Of a stretch of DNA of 64,000 nucleotides, positions 53,201 through 63,300 are shown in pieces. Under the pieces are notes generated by a model, which worked only from the letters and a program-made list of their open reading frames with translations, did not search any database and was not told the DNA's origin. Source of the DNA: Primulina eburnea (lineage: Eukaryota; Streptophyta; Magnoliopsida; Lamiales; Gesneriaceae); the NCBI RefSeq assembly GCF_022965805.1, contig NC_133114.1:7398261-7462260 (forward strand), read 5' to 3'. Numbering within the stretch: position 1 is the first letter of the stretch; each line of letters starts with the position of its first letter. Both the position numbers and the translations under genes were made by a program.

Positions 53201-56200
53201 ATCAATAGTCCTAGGCATGCCATGCAACCTAATGACTTCTCTAAAGAACAAATCCGCAATGTTTGAAGCATCATCGGTTTTATGACAAGCTATAAAATGT
53301 GCCATCTTAGAGAATCTATCCACAACAACAAAAATAGAATCCCTCCCCTTCTTAGTCCTAGGCAACCCCAAAATAAAGTCCATAGAAATGTCAATCCAAG
53401 TTCTTTTTAAGAATAGCACGCAAAAGTGTTTCCAAAGTTCTATTGACAACTTCAGTTTGTCCATCCGTTTGAGGATGACAAGTAGTAGAAAACAACAATT
53501 TTGTGCCAAGTTTAGCCCATAGAGTCTTCCAAAAGTAACTCAAGAATTTAACATCGCGACCAGAAACAATAGTCCTAGGCATGCCATGCAACCTAACGAC
53601 TTCTCTAAAGAACAAATCCGCAATGTTTGAAGCATCATCGGTTTTATGACAAGCTATAAAATGTGCCATCTTAGAGAATCTATCCACAACAACCAAAATA
53701 GAATCCCTCCCCTTCTTAGTCCTAGGCAACCCCAAAATAAAGTCCATAGAAATGTCAATCCAAGTTCTTTTTAAGAATAGCACGCAAAAGTGTTCCCAAA
53801 GTTCTATTGACAACTTCAGTTTGTCCATCCGTTTGAGGATGAAAAGTAGTAGAAAACAACAATTTTGTGCAATGTTTAGCCCATAAAGTCTTCCAAAAGT
53901 AACTCAAGAATTTAACATCGCGAACATAATCAATAGTCCTAGGCATGCCATGCAACCTAAGGACTTCTCTAAAGAACAAATCCGCAATGTTTGAAGCATC
54001 ATCGGTTTTTGGACAAGCTATAAAATGTGCCATCTTAGAGAATCTATCCACAACAACAAAAATAGAATCCCTCCCCTTCTTAGTCCTAGGCAACCCCAAA
54101 ATAAAGTCCATAGAATTGTCAATCCAAGTTCTTTTTAAAAATAGCACGCAAAAGTGTTCCCAAAGTTCTATTGACAACTTCAGTTTGTCCATCCGTTTGA
54201 GGATGAAAAGTAGTAGAAAACAACAATTTTGTGCAAAGTTTAGCCCATAAAGTCTTCCAAAAGTAACTCAAGAATTTAACATCGCGAACATAATCAATAA
54301 TCCTAGGCATGCCATGCAACCTAATGACTTCTCTAAAGAACAAATCCGCAATGTTTGATGCATCATCGGTTTTATGACAAGCTATAAAATGTGCCATCTT
54401 AGAGAATCTATCCACAACAACAAAAATAGAATCCCTCCCCTTCTTAGTCCTAGGCAACCCCAAAATAAAGTCCATAGAAATGTCAATCCAAGTTCTTTTT
54501 AAGAATAGCACGCAAAAGTGTTCCAAAGTTCTATTGACAACTTCAGTTTGTCCATCCGTTTGAGGATGAAAAGTAGTAGGAAAACAACAATTTTGTGCCA
54601 AGTTTAGCCCATAGAGTTTTCCAAAAGTAACTCAAGAATTTAACATCGCGACCAGAAACAATAGTCCTAGGCATGCCATGCAACCTATCGACTTCTCTAA
54701 AGAACAAATCCGCCATGTTTGAAGCATCATCGGTTTTATGACAAGCTATAAAATGTGTCATCTTAGAGAATCTATCCACAACAACCAAAATAGAATCCCT
54801 CCCCTTCTTAGTCCTAGGCAACCCCAAAATAAAGTCCATAGAAATGTCAATCCAAGTTCTTTTTAAGAATAGCACGCAAAAGTGTTCCCAAAGTTCTATT
54901 GACAACTTCAGTTTGTCCATCCGTTTGAGGATGAAAAGTAGTGGAAAACAACAATTTTGTGCCAAGTTTAGCCCATAGAGTTTTCCAAAAGTAACTCAAG
55001 AATTTAACATCGCGACCAGAAACAATAGTCCTAGGCATGCCATGCAACCTATCGACTTCTCTAAAGAACAAATCCGCCATGTTTGAAGCATCATCGGTTT
55101 TTGGACAAGCTATAAAATGTGCCATCTTAGAGAATCTATCCACAACAACAAAAATAGAATCCCTCCCCTTCTTAGTCCTAGGCAACCCCAAAATAAAGTC
55201 CATAGAAATGTCAATCCAAGTTCTTTTTAAGAATAGCACGCAAAAGTGTTCCCAAAGTTCTATTGACAACTTCAGTTTGTCCATCCGTTTGAGGATGAAA
55301 AGTAGTAGGAAAACAACAATTTTGTGCCAAGTTTAGCCCATAGAGTTTTCCAAAAGTAACTCAAGAATTTAACATCGCGACCAGAAACAATAGTCCTAGG
55401 CATGCCATGCAACCTATCGACTTCTCTAGAGAACAAATCCGCCATGTTTGAAGCATCATCGGTTTTTGGACAAGCTATAAAATGTGCCATCTTAGAGAAT
55501 CTATCCACAACAACAAAAATAGAATCCCCACCCTTCTTAGTCCTAGGCAACCCAAAATAAAATTCATAGAAATGTCAATCCAAGTAATTTTTAAGAATAG
55601 CACGCAAAGGTGTTCCCAAAGTTCTATTGACAACTTTAGTTTGTCCATCCGTTTGAGGATGACAAGTAGTGGAAAACAACAATTTTGTGCCAAGTTTAGC
55701 CCATAAAGTCTTCCAAAAGTAACTCAAAAATTTAACATCGCGATCAGAAACAATAGTCCTAGGCAAGCCATGCAACCTAACGACTTCTATAAAGAACAAA
55801 TCCGCAATGTTTGAAGCATCATCGGTTTTATGACAAGCTATAAAATGTGTCATCTTAGAGAATCTATCCACAACAACCAAAATAGAATCCCTCCCCTTCT
55901 TAGTCCTAGGCAACCCCAAAATAAAGTCCATAGAAATGTCAATCCAAGTTCTTTTTAAGAATAGCACGCAAAAGTGTTCCCAAAGTTCTATTGACAACTT
56001 CAGTTTGTCCATCCGTTTGAGGATGAAAAGTAGTGGAAAACAACAATTTTGTGCCAAGTTTAGCCCATTGAGTTTTCCAAAAGTAACTCAAGAATTTAAC
56101 ATCGCGACCAGAAACAATAGTCCTGGGCATGCCATGCAACCTATCGACTTCTCTAAAGAACAAATCCGCCATGTTTGAAGCATCATCGGTTTTTGGACAA

Positions 56201-57591
56201 GCTATAAAATGTGCCATCTTAGAGAATCTATCCACAACAACAAAAATAGAATCCCTCCCCTTCTTAGTCCTAGGCAACCCCAAAATAAAGCTTATAGAAT
56301 TGTCAATCCAAGTTCTTTTTAAAAATAGCACGAAAAAGTGTTCCCAAAGTTCTATTGACAACTTCAGTTTGTCCATCCGTTTGAGGATGAAAAGTAGTAG
56401 AAAACAACAATTTTGTGAAATGTTTAGCCCATAAAGTCTTCCAAAAGTAACTCAAGAATTTAACATCGCGAACATAATCAATAATCCTAGGCATGCCATG
56501 CAACCTAAGGACTTCTCTAAAGAACAAATCCGCAATGTTTGAAGCATCATCGGTTTTATGACAAGCTATAAAATGTGCCATCTTAGAGAATCTATCCACA
56601 ACAACAAAAATAGAATCCCTCTCTTTCTTAGTCCTAGGCAAACACAAAATAAAGACCATAGAAATGTCAATCCAAGTTCTTTTTAAGAATAGCACGCAAA
56701 AGTGTTACCAAAGTTCTATTGACAACTTCAGTTTGTCCATCCGTTTGAGGATGACAAGTAGTAGAAAACAACAATTTTGTGCCAAGTTTAGCCCATAGAA
56801 TCTTCCAAAAGTAACTCAAGAATTTAACATCTCGACCAGAAACAATAGTCCTAGGCATGCCATGCAACCTAACGACTTCTCTAAAAAACAAATCCGCAAT
56901 GTTTGAAGCATCATCGGTTTTATGACAAGCTATAAAATGTGCCATCTTAGAGAATCTATCCACAACAACCAAAATAGAATCCCTCCCCTTCTTAGTCCTA
57001 GGCAACCCCAAAATTAAGTCCATAGAAATGTCAATCCAAGTTCTTTTTAAGAATAGCACGCAAAAGTGTTCCCAAAGTTCTATTGACAACTTCAGTTTGT
57101 CCATCCGTTTGAGGATGAAAAGTAGTGGAAAACAACAATTTTGGGCCAAGTTTAGCCCATTGAGTCTTCCAAAAGTAACTCAAAAATTTAACATCGCGAC
57201 CAGAAACAATAGTCCTAGGCATGCCATGCAACCTAACGACTTCTCTAAAGAACAAATCCGCAATGTTTGAAGCATCATCGGTTTTATGACAAGCTATAAA
57301 ATGTGCCATCTTAGAGAATCTATCCACAACAACCAAATAGAATCCCTCCCCTTCTTAGTCCTAGGCAACCCCAAAATAAAGTCCATAGAATTGTCAATCC
57401 AAGTTCTTTTTAAAAATAGCACGCAAAAGTGTTCCCTAAGTTCTATTGACAACTTCAGTTTGTCCATCCGTTTGAGGATGAAAAGTAGTAGAAAACAACA
57501 GTTTTGTGCAAAGTTTAGCCCATAAAGTCTTCCAAAAGTAACTCAAGAATTTAACATAGCGAACATAATCAATAGTCCTAGGCATGCCATG
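47300..57591 (-). repeat. Trimeric higher-order domain (about 1,092 bp) of the satellite
   Basis: Three unit types recur in fixed order: tctcgaccagaaac with cctaacg; then tcgcgaccagaaac with cctatcg and gccatg; then gaacataatc with cctaagg or cctaatg. Full triplets are visible from about 47.36 to 52.47 kb. The Leu/Phe marker also follows L-F-F from 47.5 to about 57 kb, with an L-F dimer slip at about 52.96-53.69 kb and some substitutions of type toward the edge. Confidence 0.8.
55575..55938 (-). repeat. Satellite unit retaining the second catalytic Asp
   Basis: At 55741-55750 this unit reads gcgatcag, which on the minus strand encodes VSDRD, with the Asp codon at 55743-55745. The other units I examined read Gly, Val, Ser or Arg there. 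It also has private changes (LHGLPRT, FFIEVV, TKVVN). It may be the least-derived unit, preserved near the array edge away from homogenisation, or a back-mutation. Confidence 0.7.
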
Positions 57592-58171
57592 ATGCAAACA
57601 TGGTAGCCTTGCACGGGCGTATGAGCGAAGAAGATGGATTTATGTGCGAGGAGCAAAGTGGTGGAGGGCTCGGGATGCATGGAAGAATGTTGGAGGGCCA
57701 AAGGAATAGGATTCAAGCATTAATCTCATCAACCGAGTCTTTACGGACCTTGACACGGAACTGCACACGGGGTCCGTGCCCTTTACACTCCGAGATGAGC
57801 AACTACAGAACCTACACGGACCTGAAGACGGACCCAGGCACGGGGTTCGTGCCCTATAAATTTGGCGAATACAGTGCCTACACGGACCCGTACATGGAGG
57901 TGAGCATGGGGTCCGTGTCCCTTGATCCCGATTGAAGAGTTTTACAGTATGTACACGGACCCAGACACGGAGGTCTGCACGGGGTCCGTGCCTAGTGTTT
58001 TCTGCGCGGATTTGTTTCCTTTTCTAGAGTTTTATTATTTTGGGAGACTAGATTTTTCATATCTTTTCTTTATTATAATGTATTTGGACGAAATTCAGAA
58101 CACAATACACATAATATTTTGAGTTTATCAAACTTGTGAGAATTTTCTCTCAACTTTTCAAAGCTTTTAGC
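57592..58171. repeat. Array flank, clean copy
   Basis: The sequence following the satellite starts atgcaaacatggtagcc and runs to the LTR at 58172. It has no recognisable coding region. It includes the CACGGACC palindrome cluster (57741-57995) and an AT-rich stretch with a possible TATA-like TTATAATG near 58074. It may be the remnant of a further LTR into which the chromovirus inserted. Confidence 0.7.
57741..57995. repeat. Four ~70-bp palindromic repeats (CACGGACC / GGTCCGTG)
   Basis: Units start near 57744, 57816, 57881 and 57953. Each has a left arm like CACGGACCC and a right arm like GGGGTCCGTG(C/T)CC, so each can fold back. The spacing is 65-72 bp. The same cluster, with indels, is at 27117-27390. 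Confidence 0.8.
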
Positions 58172-58301
58172 TGTAATGCCCGGAAATTTAATCCGAGTAA
58201 TCTGTAATTATGGATTTATAATTTGATATGATTACGAAAGGATTAATCGGGACACGAAATAAGAGTACACATGACTTGGGTAAGTTTCGGACAGAACTGT
58301 T

Positions 58302-58513
58302 GGCGCCCGAGCGGTAGAAAATGACCGCCCGAGCGCCATTGTGTAACAAGAGTATGCTCCGGGCAGAGGAGGTGGCGCCCGGGCGGTAGTTTATGACCGC
58401 CCGAGCGCCAACGCAGATGTATGCGGACAGAATCCTTCGCGCCCGGGCGGTAGATTTTAACCGCCCGAGTGCCGAGCTCGCGCCCGAGCGGTAGATTGCC
58501 ACCGCCCGAGCGC
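58302..58513. repeat. Four GC-rich hairpins upstream of the LTR promoter
   Basis: Hairpins lie at about 58302-58337, 58374-58409, 58438-58473 and 58480-58513. Each has a left arm like GGCGCCCGAGCGGT, a short A/T loop and a right arm like ACCGCCCGAGCGCC, pairing at about 12 of 14 positions. They sit directly upstream of the TA-rich promoter stretch, the same place as the unrelated palindromes in the other LTR family. Confidence 0.85.
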
Positions 58514-58564
58514 GAGACGTGGAATATGAGAATTAAGCCACTTGGCTTGAGGCATGCGCGAGAT

Positions 58565-58565
58565 G

Positions 58566-58602
<37 letters not shown>

Positions 58603-58608
58603 ATATAC
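58565..58608 (+). promoter_or_regulatory. TA-repeat tract, probable TATA region of the LTR promoter
   Basis: About 44 bp of nearly pure TA dinucleotides, interrupted by TTT, follow GCCACTTGGCTTGAGGC. The tract would act as the TATA element but is also a length-variable microsatellite: copies 1 and 2 have shorter, interrupted versions. Confidence 0.6.
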
Positions 58609-59415
58609 ATGCAAGACATTTCCTCAGAAATCAGAATCGAGAGAAGAGGGTCGAGGAAAGTTGTTGAATCCGACTTCGGTACCGAGTTCCTAGCGACGTA
58701 GGCTACACTTTGACGTAAGTTTTGCTACGTTTTGACATGCTTTGAAATTATGCTATTGTCAGAACTGAATGGAATTTATATATGATGTTCTTGACATATT
58801 AGACATCGTAGAATCGAAGTCAGACTGAGAAACAGACTGATTATGGAATTGTTATGATTTTCTGATTATAATCAGTTGATACCGGACAGATTTGGATTAT
58901 GGATTGATTATGGATTATACTGGATATGAGTTATGGATTGTAACTGTTATCTGGTGATATGGTATTGACGAGAATATGAAGATTGTACCGTTATGCCGTT
59001 GATTTTGAATTAAATCAAGATTTATCAGATTGTTAGTAATTCGAGTGGTGTATTGACATAAGATTATTGATATTGTCATTACCAGACAGACTGTGAATTC
59101 AAGACTTCGACTGAGCAGGAAACCGAGACTGCAACGAAAGGTATAAGTCGATGTGGTATTGGGAGATGGACTTGAGTCGGTTTAGACTTGGGTTTCCCTA
59201 AATCACATACTTTATTTTATTGCATGGATATTTGCATTACATTGATTAATGTACTTGTTCTCTTGAATTTAGATGACAGGTATTAGACAAGTTATCTTGT
59301 GACAGAAGTGCCGGATAGTGGTGGTATCGCCACGGCACATTGCACGATGTCACAAGATAGGATGCTAGCGATAGAGCTACAGTCCTTGACGGTTAGGTCA
59401 GGACACTGGATGTTT

Positions 59416-59602
59416 GGTTATATCGAGTAATGGAATCTATTACGGAATTCGATATAGGAACACCATATTTGGTTATATCGAGTAAAGGGTATTGGAATTC
59501 TTCTATTACGGAATTCGATATAGGAATACCAGGGCACTGGTTATATCGAGTAATAGAGATTATGGTTCCATTCTTTACGGAATTCGATATAGGAATACCA
59601 CA
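59416..59602 (+). repeat. Three tandem repeats with TATATCGA inverted arms in the LTR
   Basis: Units start at 59416, 59471 and 59539, each reading GGTTATATCGAGTAA ... TTACGGAATTCGATATAGG. Each can fold on TATATCGA/TCGATATA. They lie in the transcribed part of the LTR; equivalents are at about 28811-28995 and 35638-35822. Confidence 0.75.
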
Positions 59603-60109
59603 TCTGGAAACCGGGATCCCTAGACTAGGATTGAGTCTAGTCTGAATTATGTGTCGACAGTTTGATTTGATATTGTTTATGTTTCAGATTTTGATACATA
59701 ATCATGTTACCTGATTTCATGCTTTATATTTGTTTATATGATTGCATGTTTCATTGATTTATACTGGGATTTATTCTCACCGGTATATCCGGCTGTTGTC
59801 TTGTCTGTATGTGTACTTGACAACAGGTGGGACAGGTCCAGGGTCGAAGAGATGAAGAGCTAGATCGTGATTAGAGTGGTGGCACCGGACTTGGACTAGA
59901 TGTAGGGTTAAACACTTGACTTTAGTTTTAAACCCTAGTTTGAATAAATGTTGAAATACAGGATTGTATTTTATATACTGATATGTATATATGTTGTATG
60001 TCACTACGTTCCGCAATTTTAAAAAAAAATTTTAGACCCTGTTTTTAATTGATTAATTAGTCCCAATTATGATTAAGAACTTGATTAGCGTCCGGGTCCC
60101 CACAACAGG

Positions 60110-60121
60110 TGGTATCAGAGC
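60110..60121 (+). other. Primer binding site (initiator tRNA-Met), clean copy
   Basis: TGGTATCAGAGC lies five bases after the LTR end. A 223-base untranslated leader with no recognised feature separates it from the gag ATG. Confidence 0.92.
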
Positions 60122-60344
60122 CATAGATCTTTGAGATTGAGATAACAGCTAGGGAGCGGGGTAGAATGAGATTTTCTTTCCTTGCTTTTGATTGCTAGCA
60201 TGTTTACCGCGTTAATACATGTTACCTGACTTATCTGCTATTGATATGGTATTGTGTATTATTGGAATGGATCAGCTGTAAGATGATCCGGGGAGGCTTG
60301 AAACAGGATTATTGTTGGGATTGCTAATCCTTTTGAATTCAGAT

Positions 60345-63300
60345 ATGCCTCCGAGGAGAATGCCAGAACAGGGGAGTACCTCGAATCCTCCCTTGGATGT
60401 GACACCTACAGCAATGGAGAAATTGCTGAAACGGTTTCAGTCATTTCATCCACCGACTTTGAAAGGTACGGAGAACTCCGTGGAATGTGAAAGTTGGTTG
60501 GACGACATTGAATCATTGTTTGACTCTTTGGAGTATACTGAGGAAAAGAGGGCGAAACTGATAATACACCAGTTGCATGACGTTGCTAAACACTGGTGGA
60601 TCACGACAAAAAAGGCATTGGAACAGCGAGGTACGGCCATTACCTAGAATGTGTTCAAATCTGAATTTTATCTACAGTTCTTTCCAGTTTCTTATAGGAA
60701 GGACAAGGGAGCCGAGTTTGCAAACCTGAAACAAGGCCAGTTGAACATTGAAGATTATGTGGCTAAGTTTTCGACATTGCTCCGATTTGCTCCCCACGTA
60801 GCTGAACATGATGAGGCCGTAGCAGATCAGTTCATAAATGGCCTAAATCCTGAGATTTTTACGCTGGTAAATACTGGGAGACCCAACAACTTCACCGATG
60901 CCCTGAACAAAGCCAAGGGAGCCGAGGCAGGCCTGATGAGGCAGAGAGAGGCTTCGTTTGTGCTTCCAGCACCGGGACAGCAACCACCTCCTAGATTTGA
61001 AGGAGGCAGCAGCAGTAGTACCGGGAAGAAGGATTTCTTGAAGGCTAGAGGGAAGCAATTCAAGAAATCAGGGACTACCTCTTCCAGTTCGAGCGGCTCT
61101 AGACAGACCGGTCAGGGCCAGAGCTATTTAGGACCGTACTGTGGTACTTGTGGAGGGAGGCATTCCACAGATCAGTGCCGAGGAGTAGTTGGCAGCTGTC
61201 GTATCTGTAGACAGCAGGGAAACTTTGCCCGAGTGTGTTCACAGCGAGGTGCCCAGGGATCGCAGGCAGCTGAGTCATCTGGATCAGTGGCTCAGGCAGG
61301 TAGACGACCATCTGCCGTTCATACTTTTCAGCCAGTACCATCTACTATGTCACAGCAGAGGCCAGGAGGGGGCCAGACCGCGAGCCAGCCTCCTAGACAG
61401 CAGGCCCGATTGTTTGCTTTGACTGAGGAGCAAGCTCAGGATGCACCTGATGATGTGGTTGCAGGTAACTGTTTTATTTCTGGTTATCCTGCATATGTAT
61501 TGATTGATACTGGTGCATCACATACTTTTATGTCTGAGCGATTTGCTTTAATGCATTCATTGCCTGTTGAGTCCTTAGCTACTGTAGTATCGGTCAAGTC
61601 TCCGTTAGGAACAGGTTTGATCTCGGTGAAATCTGTGAAATCGTGTATACTGCAGTACGACGGGCATACGATTGATTTAGACTGTATTGTTCTTGGTTTA
61701 TCTGATTTTGATTGTATTGTCGGAATCGACATGTTGACCAAGTACCGAGCTACAGTCGATTGTTTCCACAAAATAGTTCGATTCAGACCTGAGATGGCTG
61801 AGGAGTGGAAATTTTATGGTAAGGGTTCTCGTGCTAGAATTCCTTTGATATCTGCAATGAATATGACTCGATTATTGCAGAAGGGAGCGGATGGATTCCT
61901 GGTATATTCAGTTGACTTACTGAAAACGAGCCCAGCATTGGCGGATTTGCCAGTGGTGTGTGAGTTTGCTGATGCCTTTCCAGACGAGATTCCTGGATTG
62001 CCTCCGGTTCGAGAGATAGACTTCAGCATTGAGTTAATGCCAGGAACAGTTCCGATTTCGAGAGCTCCTTACAGGATGGCACCGATCGAATTGAAAGAAC
62101 TGAAAGAACAGTTGGAGGATTTACTAGCCAAGGGATATATCAGACCGAGTGTATCTCCTTGGGGTGCTCCAGTACTGTTCGTGAGAAAGAAAGATGGGTC
62201 GATGAGACTTTGTATCGACTACCGGCAACTGAACAAGGCAACGGTAAAGAATAAATATCCATTGCCTCGTATTGATGATCTGTTTGATCAGTTGCAGGGT
62301 TCATCTGTGTATTCCAAGATCGACTTGAGATCTGGATACCATCAATTGAGAGTCAGGGACTCTGATATTTCAAAGATAGCATTCAGAACCAGGTATGGAC
62401 ACTATGAATTTATTGTCATGCCATTTGGTTTGACGAATGCACCAGCGGTATTTATGGGATTGATGAACCGCATTTTTCAGAAATACTTAGATGATTTTGG
62501 GATCATATTCATTGATGATATATTGATTTATTCGAAGAATATGATTGAACATGCTAATCATCTGAGGACTGTGTTGAGAATTTTGAGGGTTGAGAAGCTG
62601 TATGCTAAATTGTCGAAATGCGAGTTTTGGCTGAAACAGGTTGTATTTTTGGGTCACATTATATCGGGAGACGGTATATCAGTTGATTCCAGTAAGGTTG
62701 AGGCAGTGATTTCTTGGCCGAGACCTACATCTGTACCCGAGATTCGCAGTTTTATGGGTTTGGCAGGATATTATCGACGATTCATTAAAGATTTTTCGAG
62801 TATTGCCAAACCGATTACACAATTAACTCAGAAAAATGTTCCATTCGTGTGGACAGAAGACTGTGAATCCAGTTTTCTTGAGTTGAAAAAGAGACTGACC
62901 AGTGCGCCTGTGTTGACGATTCCTTCAGGCACTGGTGGATTTGTTGTTTATTGTGATGCATCTCACCGAGGATTGGGTTGTGCTTTGATGCAGCGAGGGC
63001 ATGTGATTGCTTATGCCTCGAGACAGTTGAAACCCCATGAAACTCGTTACCCAATTCATGATCTTGAATTGGCAGCCATAGTCTTTGCATTGAAGATATG
63101 GCGACATTACCTGTACGGTGAGAAATTCGAAATATATTCTGATCATAAAAGCTTGAAATATCTGTTTTCACAATCTGAATTGAATATGAGACAGAGAAGA
63201 TGGCTGGATTTATTGAAAGACTTCGATTGTGAAATTAAATATTATCCAGGGAAGTCCAATGCAGCAGCTGATGCGCTGAGTCGAAAGGTATGTGCACTAT

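Larger units (their letters stand above)
37733..57591 (-). repeat. Integrase-derived satellite array, right block (about 55 units of ~364 bp)
   Basis: The unit, orientation and junction are as in the left block. It begins mid-unit at the gap and ends at ccatg|atgcaaac, the same base as the left block. Units at 38-47 kb share the left block's variants (acaacaaaatag, Gly, gccatg) and contain many one-base changes. Units from 47 kb on carry additional variants, including gaacataatc (Val for the second Asp), cctatcgac, cctaaggac and tctcgacc. The last units (55.4-57.6 kb) are the most diverged. At 19.86 kb the block is nearly the length of the left one (19.52 kb). Confidence 0.95.
58172..60104 (+). 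repeat. LTR of the Tekay/Del-like chromovirus, clean copy (1,933 bp)
   Basis: It runs from TGTAATGCCCGG to TCCCCACA with the primer site following. In order it contains a four-hairpin GC-rich cluster (58302-58513), a TA-repeat promoter stretch (58565-58608), a central region, and three 55-68-bp repeats with TATATCGA arms (59416-59602). The bases before it (agcttttagc) are shared with copy 1, so both LTR copies sit in the same flanking site. Confidence 0.9.
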
